The position numbers and the translations under genes are program-made. The notes under the pieces were generated by a model. That model made no database searches, was not told where the DNA came from, and worked only from the letters and a program-made list of their open reading frames with translations. Of a stretch of DNA of 64,000 nt, positions 1 through 11,136 are shown piece by piece (the first letter of the stretch is position 1; every line of letters begins with the position of its first letter). Location: NCBI GenBank assembly GCA_000697055.1, contig JNDT01001428.1:18904-82903 (forward strand). The letters are read 5' to 3'. The stretch comes from Saksenaea vasiformis B4078. Its lineage: Eukaryota > Mucoromycota > Mucoromycetes > Mucorales > Saksenaeaceae.

Positions 1-561
1 TTTTCTTTTTTTTCCCATGATTACGCCATTCCACATATATCACTCGAAAGACCGCATCGAGTAGTAGTTGAATATATCACCAATCAATGGCCTTCGCATG
101 ATCGTGTTTGGCAGTGCGGCTGCATGGATGCACCGTTATTGGAATTTTGGGTACTGCACTTGCTAAATCGAATTAAGTCTTCAACTTTTTATTCAAGCTT
201 GAACTAAACCAATTAGAGACATGCTGCGTTGCCTTTTTCAGTGTCTTTTTCAACCACAAACTCGCCTGTGTATATGAGCATAGGACCTATTATCCAGGAT
301 GGCATTACTAAAAGGGCTTTGCCAAAGTGTTTCTGTGCTTTTTGCGAATATTCTTCCTAGGCAGCACAGTTTCAAACATAAGGTAACAGAAGAATTTTAA
401 TAAAAGTATTTTCCCCATAAGTAGCATTTGGGTTCTCACACTGATCTTTCACTCCGCCGTGGTGTAAAATGAGTCTAGAACTCAAGTTTCTCAAAAAATG
501 AATTTTTTTGTGGCTATCGCGAAATCTCTGATCATCTATGTAAATTAAAGACCAGCTCGCA
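1..561. other. Left edge, downstream of the MACPF-like/Sel1 gene
   Basis: AT-rich sequence beyond the stop codon of the gene at 562-2748. A second short reading frame runs across that stop (372-602, minus) and could carry a frameshifted continuation of the Sel1 region, but it shows no clear Sel1 consensus of its own. I see nothing else. Confidence 0.4.
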
Positions 562-2748
562 TTACGCTTCAATGTTTTGGTTGACGCCGGTTTCTTCTCC
601 ATATATTAATCCGAGATAATAATGCACCATTGCATTATTCAGAGTCACAGGTCGTTGGGACCATTTCAAGACATTATGGCTGTGCTCTGTCCCATCGTAT
701 TTATCTCCATGGATGTTCCTCACGTCGTATTGATCTTCGGAAGCCTTCTGCTCAGCAGCTTTCTTAAACCATTCTAGCGCCTGTATGCGGTCTTCGTTGA
801 CGCCAGTACCATCAAGGTACATTTGCCCTAGTCTTAATTGTGCGCCTCGGTGACCCTGATAAGCTGCTTTCGTGTAGAATTCAATTGCTCTGGTGTAGTC
901 TTGAGCAACTTCTGTTCCTCGTTCATAGCTTAAGCCAGTTAGATATAGTCTCCCCATAGCGTTAGGACCGGTGACTTTTCTGTACCATTCGAGCACCTCT
1001 GCATTACGTTGACAGGTTTCCTCTCTATCGTTGATGTGTTCGCCGACGCCCTGTATACCGTTCTTGATTAAATTTTCCACATCAGATCGTAAACCGTTTG
1101 GTAACAGAGAGTAAGTAGGAATAGGGTCTTCAAATTGAACAATAACAGGGTTTACAGCGACGGATTCCTTCCATGTATCAATGCAAGCCTCTACGCATGA
1201 ACCAAAGGCGATAGTACTTTGCTGAGACACGAGTGCCGGGTCGCCTCCTAAGAGCAGAAATAAGTTAGCAAAACCACACTTAAAGAGAACATCGTTATAC
1301 TTGCCAATGGCATGGTAATATCTACCGTTGCGGATCGCGTTGCATATCGTCCGCTTCATCTTCCTCTCCAAACTAGATGGCACGTGTCCTAGGGTATCAC
1401 TGTCATCGTCACTTGCACTGTAGTCGGTGATTATTTTGCCACCTGACAAGTTGTAAGCGTTTCATTCACGTACCCCAATACAATATCTTACCAATTAGTA
1501 TCTTTGAAGGAAAAAAATATCCGAAGAAGTCAAACACCTTCCGGAGAGAATCGTGCTTTTCGTTGTAGGTTGGAAATCTGAGAGCCTGCGTGACATATCT
1601 TTCAAATAACGCGCTGGATTTGATACCTCCAGCGAGATCCAGCTAACACAAGACTAGTATGTTAGCAAGATGTTGGCAACTGTATGCTTACCTCGTAATG
1701 TACTGCGTACATTACCAACCGTTGGTTGTCCTGGCTCGTGTCTTGGGCATATCTTTGACTTATGCTGTATCCGTATAGCTGAGGATCAAGGTTTGTACAA
1801 GGGTAGATCATGCTTATATCCGGGTTCATGTAATCAATGTATTGTACACATGGTTCAACTTTCCTAGAAATATGTTCCCGTATGTACTTTTTCCTGTTAG
1901 CCGCTGCTGCACCCATGCCAAGTATGGCAGATACACATGCAGACTCCGTAAGGTCAATCGGACTCCAGTCAGCTAATTTTCCGTTGATAAGTAGTCCTCT
2001 ATCCCAATAATGCGACAGTTCTCTTTGAATGTCTTCTTTGGCAATAGGCTCTACACAAGTTACGTGGGGAGAGATACTCCATCGACCGACAGATTCGCCA
2101 CGATTGCCATCTGGTCTCGCAACAAGTATAGATACATGCGATGTCGACAGAGTAGGACTCATCATTCGTGGTATAGCCGTTATCTCACAGAGACGTTGTT
2201 CGCGATAAACGCATAGCGACACAGAAACCATATTCGTTGTACCAATGCCGACTTCTGACTTCAGAGATATGAGGTCGTTTGCTTGAACATAAGTGTCATC
2301 ATTAAATGGAACTCGCGCTTGGGAATCAGCATTTCTTGGTGGATCTCGACGCATGATTTTCCTGATAGTCATTTATAATTAGCCGCTATCTTTACAATGT
2401 TACACTATCATGTATGTACCATTCTTGGGGCTTCTGGGAAGTGGTGACTATATAGTGCCGTTCTTCACTGTTTCTTGCTGCCAGTCCACTAGTGGCCATA
2501 GCAGGAGAAGTTGGCGAGATCACCGAGAGATACAGCTTAGTTTGTTTTCCAGGTATTTCCCGGGCTTTTGCGTGTTTGATTTCTAAAAACACAACGTCGT
2601 CATATTTGATACGATCTCCAGAATAAGAAGCAGTTGGTATGAAGCTGACGGTTACAGGGTGTATGCGGTCTTCGTACATATCTTTTACAGCCTTTTCAGA
2701 TGGTATATAGCACAGAACCGACACTACAGTGACATGCAAGAATTTCAT
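562..2748 (-). CDS. MACPF-like protein with C-terminal Sel1 repeats
   Basis: Spliced model of 676 residues, exons 2748-2420, 2361-1692, 1642-1492 and 1442-562, all GT-AG. Around residues 373-385 it carries FGYFFPSKILIGG, which fits the MACPF signature (aromatic-G-x-x-aromatic, then LGG) of perforin-like proteins. Then comes a W..SV....IVQ motif (about 474-484), and from about residue 541 several Sel1-like repeats, for example GAQLRLGQMYLDGTGV. MACPF domains insert in membranes or act in development and immunity; Sel1 repeats bind proteins. No catalytic function is implied. The gene upstream on the same strand (2788-3846) repeats the MACPF signature, so the two are tandem relatives. The start at 2748 gives a hydrophobic N-terminus (MKFLHVTVVSVLCYI), but a further 5' exon is possible. 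The last Sel1 repeat stops abruptly at the TAA. The family call is by motif only. Confidence 0.55.
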
Positions 2749-2787
2749 GTTTTATGCTTCCCTGTTCGTCCTTTTTCTTCTCTTCTT

Positions 2788-3846
2788 TTATTTTTTACCT
2801 TCCTCGCTACCGGGTGGATTTTGCAATTGGCATAAATATAGGTAACGTTCGCTGCGGTTTCCCTCGTTTCTTGCTGTAAACATGAGTGGGTAGTTGTAAA
2901 ACATGTACTTGTTGTTCAAAATTGCATTGTCCAGAGTTCTTTTGACCTTTGAACGTTGCTTCTCGTCTAGAAGATCGTACATTGGCTTCATCTCTTTCAA
3001 CTGGACGATTCCTGGTCGGTTTCCAACACTTCTTTTCCATTCTTGAAAGCTTCTTTCCTTTAAGACTCTTATATCGCCACCTATTTTAAACCGTAAACAA
3101 TGTATAGTAACGTGGATCACGGTTCTACAGACCTATGGCTTTCCAATCTTTGTGATCTCTGTCTTCTTCGCTTGCTGACGCTATAACAGCATCTAAATGG
3201 GGCTCCTGCATGCAGTATTCGGTACTGCTACACATAGTCTCCTGCTGATATTTACATGCGATACAGCCACCTGTTATCTTATTCATTATGTAACGTATGG
3301 TAAGTCGAGCTGTACCTATCAAAACTCTGGAAGGGTAATAGTATCCAAACCGATCAAATACTTTTCGTAATGCATTAAATCTTGCTTCTTCTCTTCTCAA
3401 GTCGATGGCTTTTGAAATGGCCGTTGTAAATTTTTTGTTTGCTTTGACCTTTCTTGGCAAACATCGTATCTGCATGGAAATTAGTTGCATCCGTTGACCT
3501 TTTTATTATTATTACTTTTTCCACTAACCTCTCCGGAGATAATATAAAGGACGTAATAATCAGTCAAATCACCTTCACCATTTTCACGGTCCCCTGCTTT
3601 TTTGGAATAGTAAACCAAATCGAGAAAATCTTTGTCATAGTCGCGATCAAGGAGGATTTCACTTGCAATTTTTCCCGCCTTCATTTGCCTGGACATCTCG
3701 ACTGACTCTACTCTCTGGTAGGAATAGATCAATTCAGACGGATTATTCTCTGCATTATCCAGATAAATTGCAGGCTCCTTTGCTAAACTTCCATCTGAGT
3801 GGCGCCCAAAAGTAAGCTGGCTGATCCAACAGCCACGTGCCTTCAC
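2788..3846 (-). CDS. MACPF-like protein, Sel1-less tandem relative
   Basis: At least three coding segments: about 3846-3529, about 3469-3307, and one within 3077-2788. They carry the same module as the neighbouring gene: FGYYYPSRVLIG in the middle segment, then EWKRSV..RPGIVQLKE and LLDEKQRSKVKRTLDNA. The glycine of the signature falls at a GT donor in both genes, so intron position is conserved as well as sequence. No Sel1 repeats follow; the frame ends in a basic tail. Only 39 bp separate its stop from the next start, so the two could be one transcription unit or one longer gene with two MACPF-like modules. A cysteine-rich stretch (about 3306-3125) lies between the last two segments and may be intron or an extra exon. 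The 5' end is uncertain because the N-terminal part found in the neighbour is not clearly present here; the copy may be truncated. Confidence 0.45.
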
Positions 3847-6619
3847 AACTAGACATGAGGTACCAAATATCGGGATGCGATATTACCTTTCGCCTTGATG
3901 GACGGAACCTAGGTATATGCATTAATGCTCCTTGAACGAAAGTAGGAACTGTTTTTTAAATGCGTATAAATATCATTTTGTGTTTATGGAGTTAAAAGCC
4001 GATTACAGTCATTCTTAGTCCCAGAAAGGACTTGCCTCAATCCCATAAATTGCTTATCGAATACACAAAACTTCACTGAAAAGTTTAATTCTGAAACCGA
4101 AATGAAATGTTTATCCCGGTTTACATGATAGGTTTTGCTTTTTCTCAAGCTTGGAATTAAAAAAGGTTTCTATTTAAGGCTGCGAATTCGCACAAAATAA
4201 AAGTCTCGTTTCAATGTAATCGATTTGGAAACTTTGGCATAAACCGATTATGACAATCGCAAACCTGGCAGTCTATATTCTTAAAATCTGCTTTCGATAC
4301 TAAATCTATTGAAAATGACTTTCACTAGCAATGAACGCATGTTACATGAGGTTGAATCACATGAAAGTAAAATAGAGTAAAAACTTTGATTATCACAATA
4401 TGCTGCATGACGCATTTCTATGAAATAGTCTATGGTTGTGTGGCACTTTGGTGTGTCTCTCAAAACAAAGCCTTTGTATCACATATTATTAATCATACTA
4501 TGGAGATTTATGGGCTGACGCGCTTTATGACTTTTTTGATAAACCAAGCAAACAACACAATTGCGCATGAAACATATCTTGTTGTCACCCGCCCACTACA
4601 TTGGCTCGCTAGCTTAATCCCAACAAATCTCAGACCACATTGAATGATTCATTACGGGAGATATATCCACTTCAGTTGCGATTCGATCATCCTATCAGCC
4701 CTCAAAAGCACGAACTCCTTTTTTATCCTCAACAAGGATCCTCTTGGGCAAGCATTTTCTTAGCTGCTGTTTTTGACAATTTTGTAGCTCTCTTTTTTGA
4801 CTATGGTGTAAACATTGTAAATTGGCGCCACTTGCGCATGCTTACATTTTCGGATGTGGAGTTCCATGCACTCATGACTCTGTTTCCGACTATGGGCATT
4901 TTTCTTCAATTGTGTCCTGGAGTATTACAGGTAACGGTGCATTAAAACGCTTGTTTAAAAGAGAAACTATCATATTCACTGTTGCTAAGCGGATATATCA
5001 TTATTCTTTGGAGTGATTTATCCTCAAGCACTTCTACGCGATTAAACAGGGAAAAGCATTGCAAAGTGGCACAGTCCAATTTTTTGCCTTCTTCGGAGTC
5101 AGCTCCGTTTTGTACACTCGCATGAAACACCTAAACTCTTTAAAGCATTAAATAGAATCTAAGCCAAAACAGGATGAAACAATATGAATTAGATATTGTT
5201 GCGAGAGTATATCAACGAATACTTCTGTGTCTATGTCACAAAAATCAATGCAGGTAAATGCTCCACAATCCTTATTTACATGTCGTCATTGATTCTTCGA
5301 AGTTTCGTAACTTGATAGAATGACTTTATAGACCATGCCACGAGTACTAGTGAGCTTGCACGTGGTCCCATAATATCCATGTTGTCCTTCAAATACCGGT
5401 TAGTTGCTCAACGACCCGTTTGAAGAGTTCCGCCTTGTTCTATAGACTATTACATCGCGCCTGACAATTTCTCGGGTAAGTATACGCCTGACTTTTTCTC
5501 TGGTTCATTTAAACAATTGTCTTACATACCATTAGACTTGCTTAATCGTAAACTCGGAGATAGTCTCTCGTGTTAATACAAATAAGGCGTATTGTCGACG
5601 TCCCCCGAAATATAAGGCTTGATATCAGTGATCTGAGCCTTATCGGTAAACCAATATATGATTAGATACTGCAACGTACTGATAGACAGGTATACTGCAT
5701 TCACTAACAGAAAATAGGTACGGCATAGGCACGGAAAAGTAAGGGCGAATCTCAAAGGCTTTGCTAATGCTATCTACCTAGACACGACATAATAAGTTGT
5801 AGAGAAGCCTTTTAATAGGTTTTATTCTGATTCTCCTTGAAGAGGATATCTCAATTTACGCTATATATCTGGTGGGTCTAGAGTTTGGAGCGTGCAACTG
5901 GCTTGGGGAATGTGCGAAGCTACGTGTTATATTTCAGTTACCTAGTCGTATTATCGATGCAGGTCAGTGTAGCTACATCGACGCCTATTATCCACAAGTT
6001 GACGTATCAATAACATTAGGTAAAGCATCATGATCTGTACACACACATACACATATATGATAAAATGGCCATATATTCAATATCAATATAAATAACGACA
6101 GCAAATAACTGAAATAGGTTATTAGAGAGCGTTTTCAGGATTATCATTTATTCATAAAGGTATCCTGCTTCGCTTAACTTGTAACATCTGCGCCTAGGAA
6201 GCAAAGATCAACTGTGAAACATTCTGTCCTGTTGACATACTGCAGAATATTGTGTATGTTTACGCGTTGAAGTCATGACACGAGGACAGCGCAGAAGCAT
6301 ACCACTTCTTGCAGACGTTTCAAAGTATGCTGCCCTAGTGTTGTGCCAGCCACATGCTCCTGAATCAACTAAACATCATGTCATTTACCGATAGAAACGT
6401 ATCATATAGCCTTGCTAGAGTAGGTTCCGTGCCTTGTGTCGGCATTACTCTATAGCAGAACGTGACATATCACTAAGGTGCTGGATTTTTGGTTGCAAAC
6501 GCAAAACTGAACATGATACTTCTCTATTTGATCACATTTCCCATTGGATACCATTGAATACACCTGAGCTCTTGCCACAAGTGATGAATGTAATTTAATG
6601 ACGGTGAATGCATGATCAG
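3847..6619. other. Gene-poor AT-rich stretch
   Basis: Only short, unrelated reading frames on both strands (for example 4386-4643 and 4640-4945, plus), without recognisable domains or consistent splice sites. I cannot support a gene here. Confidence 0.4.
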
Positions 6620-7755
6620 TTAAAGCACAGCAGCATCTAATTTTAAACGGAAAAATGGTGCAAGGAATAGTCGGCCAGTAGTAGTAATAAATAGTAGATG
6701 CAAGAACACACGGATGATGCGGCGTCCTATCCGAGAGCTTTTCTTTCGTTGCATCCATCTGGCCTCGATGAACGCCCCAAGTCCTTGTAACATGAAAAAG
6801 AGCAAATTTTCCATCGTAATGATTCGACAAAGGCTCATAACAATAAGCTCATGGAGAACACCGCTAACAAAAAATACAAGGAGTCCTCGACTGCTCTGCG
6901 ATGTCAGCCACCCATTCGACTTCTGCTGATCGCACTTAAAGATCATGCGATGGAACATTCTGCGAACAATCATATTCCATCGTCGACTACATTTGTCACT
7001 AAGTACATCGATCTTTTCTGTAGAGAAAGTACTCACCCCCAGAAATCGATTGGTCTAGAGATCGTTTTAGTCATCTCCGCAGCCTCAATTGGATCGTGAC
7101 CTTACCCGTCTGCGAGAATAGGCGAATCAAATGCGTCGATAAATTCAATACCAAGTATTATCTGCAGAGTTCCAAAAGCAATATCAAGGACACCGAGTAA
7201 GCAGTATATCCTTATACCGTATAGAAGAGTCTTTAGCAAACTCGCAACGCTAAACCAGGGCAGTAATAAAAGTTCGGTATGATCGTCGAATAGAAAAGGA
7301 TTGATGACAAGTATCCCGAATTGCCATTTAAGAATGCCTCGCGCTAACTTGACTAGACCAGAAAGCCGAATATCCATAGAAAGTTCTGTGGAAAAAAATC
7401 GTCCTGTCGCTTCTGACGCTGGCTTGTCTAGCAAGACGCTCAAGTGCTGCCAAAGACACTGCATGGGGGTTAAAGTATCCAAAGGTAGGTATGCGTGAAG
7501 CGCTGCGACGAACCATAGTTGACCCATCCAAAAGATATTGAGTGAGATGTTCGATGATATGATCGCAATAGGAACGATTGTGACAATCACCGCGCGCAAA
7601 TGGCGAAAGAGCGTAGCAAATGGCCCAAATTTTCTGTCATTTCTTAACAGTACATAATCTACACCAACTAATAAAATGTGTAAGAGGCTGTAGAGACCGG
7701 GGGAAAGAACAATAGGTGTGGGAAGAGGAATGGCTATCAGAGGTACGTCAGCCAT
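6620..7755 (-). CDS. Wax-synthase-like membrane-bound O-acyltransferase
   Basis: Spliced model of 344 residues, exons 7755-7106, 7054-7037 and 6986-6620. The middle exon is only 18 nt and completes the family motif DFWGRRWN (D-F-W-G-x-R-W). A second motif, FFVSGVLHEL (residues about 250-260), holds the histidine expected in MBOAT and wax-synthase-type acyltransferases. Several hydrophobic helices run through the chain, as in a polytopic ER membrane enzyme. The family transfers acyl groups from acyl-CoA to an alcohol, giving wax, sterol or other esters; the acceptor here cannot be told from sequence. Length is within the usual range (about 330-450). No neighbouring lipid genes help refine it. 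Confidence 0.75.
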
Positions 7756-8357
7756 TTGTCACAAGAGACGAGAGAGAACGGTGATAGGCGGTGTTCATGT
7801 GTAACAAATTGCGGCGTTCCATGAGGGGGTTAACTTTTAACATGTGTAACGATCGTATATGTGTCTTGCGACACCACATGGGTCGATTACCCTTTTTTGG
7901 CTCTTTCTTTCGAGCGCATCCAAAACATTGACACATCTTTTCTACGTTGTCGTGTCGTCTCTTCTAGCAACTTCTATTGTAAAATCGCGCAAAAAGTAAC
8001 GTTTATTTCCGAAAACGTGGATCTTAGCAAGCTCGGTGTATGCGGAGAATATTCGAAGTACTAGATAGAAATGCAGTGACAGGAGAGGCACTAGTATATC
8101 TTTGCTATAGCAACATTAGTCCTCACCTTCATCCTCCGTCCTTTTTGTGTAAGAAAAAGCCTGCAGCAGCTACATCAAATGGTTTGGCAAATTCATCTTT
8201 AATGCTAGTACCAAAATCTTAATGTCGAACTGGGAGGGAAAAAGATATGTATGATATTTTTGATAAACATTATCATTTTCAAATGTCCACAGGAGGAGCA
8301 TGCTCCAACATATAGATGATTGTATATACAAAGGGTGAATAGCGATTGGGGGTCTAG
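7756..8357. other. Intergenic, wax-synthase-like gene to cyclin
   Basis: Upstream region of the acyltransferase gene and 3' flank of the cyclin. Both genes lie on minus. Only short frames without coding character; no RNA gene seen. Confidence 0.4.
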
Positions 8358-9023
8358 TTATTGAAAGTCGAGCTCGAGTTCCAGTGAATCTTGATGATCA
8401 TGGATAAATTGATACATTTCCATCAAGTCGACGTACAAATCGAATTTGAGAACGCCTGATAGATACCAAGTTAAGTAATTCCGTGGGATTCTGGTAACTT
8501 TATAGCGACTTACCAAGGAAACTGCGTTCCATTTCCATCAGTTCTCTGGGGGTGTAGATTGCGGACACAACCTTGAAGATAGCAATTGCATGGGTATTAC
8601 AATCTTCTAGGTATTTAGATGCAATCAAAACAGCTGCAGTGAAGAGCTTATAGTGTGTGTCGTACTCTAGCTAAGGGTGTGAGCTTCGATTTAAAAGGTA
8701 ATACAAGGTTTCTCACCTCCTTGGGCTTGGCTGGGTAAATTTTGCTTCAGTCGTTCAAGATAAATCAAGGCGACAACCAAGACAGAGGGTGTCAGTCGGC
8801 ACCGATAGTAAATATGACGAACAAATGAAGGAAGCCCAGGAAGTAATTTGTGGTGGTATAGTCTCCTTTCCTTGGAACACAAAACGAGATTATGGATATT
8901 GGATACGGTGTAGGAAAGAAGAGGGTCAGGAGAGTGGCGAACTTTTAGGGACGGCGAGAGGGAAGGATCATTGTGCAAGATACTTGAGAGTTGGTGGGCT
9001 TCTGAAGAAGTTGATGTGGTCAT
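8358..9023 (-). CDS. Pcl/PHO80-type cyclin
   Basis: Spliced model of 185 residues, exons 9023-8717, 8666-8514 and 8455-8358. The cyclin box runs from about LPSFVRHIYYRCRLTPSVLV through LFTAAVLIASKYLED to SPRELMEMER-like TPRELMEMERSFLG, then LKFDLYVDLMEMY. The order and spacing match fungal Pcl1/Pcl2/Clg1-type cyclins, which activate the Pho85/Cdk5-class kinase in morphogenesis, phosphate or glycogen control. The N-terminus is serine-rich. Short, as usual for this family, with no second cyclin fold. The splice sites restore the conserved KLFTAA block, which supports the model. Which Pcl subfamily it belongs to is not resolved. It is transcribed divergently from the biotin-enzyme-like gene at 9668. 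Confidence 0.85.
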
Positions 9024-9667
9024 GATGAAAGGTAAAGAAAAAAAAGAAGAAGGATGGTAGAAGAACCCTTGCTTTTAAGTAGTTCCGTTTAATCACTTTG
9101 AAAACGGACAAATATGGATAAATTCTCTAGTTATGAAACCTAAGCCCTTTTGTTTGGAGGGTTCTGTTGCGCAAATTCGTGCATTATCCAAGTTTGGTGA
9201 ATATAATCATCTGCAGACCAAAGAGCAAATATAGATGAAACAATGGTATCATTCGCAGAGATCAGAAACAACTTGTGCTCCCTTAAATCTCGTGAATGAG
9301 ATCGACCCGAGTCCAACCTATCGGAAAGTTCTATAATGTGCAGCGTTTGTTACCTTCTTTGTTTTCATTCTCAGACGCTTTGCTATCATGGCATATCCTA
9401 TCAGGCAAGATGTCTCGCGGCAGTGGTTGTTATTGTTCACGCCGATCTGCTCCGGTCCACATCGATGGAGTCAGATGATAGGCCAGTTAGTATCCCATTT
9501 GCAGCGCATAACGAAGCAGAAGGTATCAGTCGAAAAGCAAGTATACGGACAGACGACGTGAGCGGGCCTTGTTTTTTATCATTATGGATGAGTCAAGATG
9601 CAATTTTGTTGGGGATCGTGGTATTAAGCACCGCTCTCCAATTAATTTTCGCGTTTTCTTCCCCACC
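9024..9667. promoter_or_regulatory. Divergent intergenic region, cyclin / AONS-like
   Basis: 644 bp between two oppositely directed starts, so it must hold both promoters. An overlapping plus frame (9462-9671) encodes a possible hydrophobic tail but runs into the start region of the next gene in another frame. I do not call it a gene. Confidence 0.4.
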
Positions 9668-11136
9668 ATGACTAGACTAGACGATCAGCTCCAAGCAACA
9701 CTTGCTAGACGACGTGACATTGCCAAGATTCGACAGCTTGTTGTCAATCCCCCTAATGCCATTGACTTCTCTTCCAATGATTTTCTTGGCCTTGCTCATG
9801 ATCCCGCTTTTCGTGCCAAGTATCTGAATGAGCTGGCCTCTTTGGATACCGTAGTAGGCTCCACTGGTTCGCGTCTTTTAGACGGCAACTCACGTTATGT
9901 GGAAGACCTTGAGAGACGACTGGCGAACTTTCACCGAGCCGAAGCAGCTCTGATATTCAATTCGGGATTTGATGCCAACACGGGCCTATTTAGCACGTTG
10001 CCCCAAAAGGGCGACATCATCATTTATGATGAGCTGGTCCACGCAAGCGTCCATGAAGGAATGAGGGTGTCGCGCGCTGGCCGCCGATTGGCATTCAAGC
10101 ACTCGGATGTACAAGATTTGGAGAGGATTGTGCGTCAGATCAGCCAGGAATATGGCCAAAGTAATGTCTTTGTAGCCGTCGAAACTGTCTATTCTATGGA
10201 TGGCGACATCGCTCCGCTACCGGAGATCGTCGATGTTTTGAAAAGATACTGGCCTGATCGTGAGAATGGTTTTTTGATCGTGGATGAAGTAAGTATGGTC
10301 TCTCATGGCGCACACCAACTGATCATGGACGTGCAGGCACATGCCACGGGTGTCTACGGACCTCATGGTCGGGGTATTGTTGCTCAGTTTGGATTAGAAG
10401 ATGAAGTGTTTGCCCGACTTCATACCTTTAGCAAGGCATTGGCAAGCAATGGAGGTAAGCTCCTTTTTTTTTTTTATTATTTTGATTTTTGAGGAAAAGC
10501 GCAGCATTTGTTTATCATGGTATTCTGATAAAATAAGGCAATTAAACCTTTCACCAGCTGTCATCCTTGCATCCGACACAGTGCGAAACTACCTAATTAA
10601 CTATGCACGACCATTGATCTATTCGACGTTTATGCCCTACAGCAGTTTGGTCGGTATTAAATGTGCATACGACTATTTGGAAAGCGGACAGACAATGCCG
10701 GTAAGGTTAAAATAAGTTTTAAGACGAAAGGCCAGATGCAAATCAGACTGAAACTTTATTCAGATTCAAGAACACCTGCATCGAGTCACGCGGCGATTTC
10801 GGGAAACAATACGATTACCCACAGGCACGTTACTGCCTTCCTCTAGTCCAATCCAGGGCATAGTTCTTAATGGTAAGTTATTTATACCATAATTTGATGT
10901 TTCTAATCACTAAAAAAGGGAATGCACCTGTACGTGCACTGGCTGCTTATTTGAATCAGCGAGAGTTTATTGTAAAACCAATCTGCTCCCCCACGGTTCC
11001 CAAGGGCCAGGAAAGAGTCCGCATTTGTTTTCACGGGCACAACTCTGTTGATCATATTGATGCCCTTGTAGAATCTGTGCATGAATTCTTCAACGTAAAC
11101 ACAAAAAAAATGGACACAGAATTCGCCAAACTATAA
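9668..11136 (+). CDS. 8-amino-7-oxononanoate synthase-like enzyme (alpha-oxoamine synthase)
   Basis: Spliced model of 402 residues, exons 9668-10288, 10337-10454, 10558-10700, 10764-10872 and 10919-11136. It follows the BioF fold throughout: NDFLGLA near the N-terminus, GSTGSRLLDGNS, HASVHEGMR, YSMDGDIAPL, then VDEAHATGVYGPHGRG (PLP-binding Asp and His) and HTFSKAL with the Schiff-base lysine. The first intron is 48 nt and in frame; it interrupts VDE/AHATG and its translation does not fit the family, so it is removed. BioF condenses pimeloyl-CoA or pimeloyl-ACP with alanine in biotin synthesis; close relatives make sphingoid bases or 5-aminolevulinate. Length favours BioF/KBL-type over serine palmitoyltransferase, which has membrane segments. 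No other biotin genes lie nearby, so the substrate is inferred. Confidence 0.85.

Noticed and set aside
10289..10336. In-frame 16-codon insert in the AONS-like gene
   Set aside because: It has GTAAGT and GTGCAG ends, and removing it restores VDEAHATG, so it is an intron.
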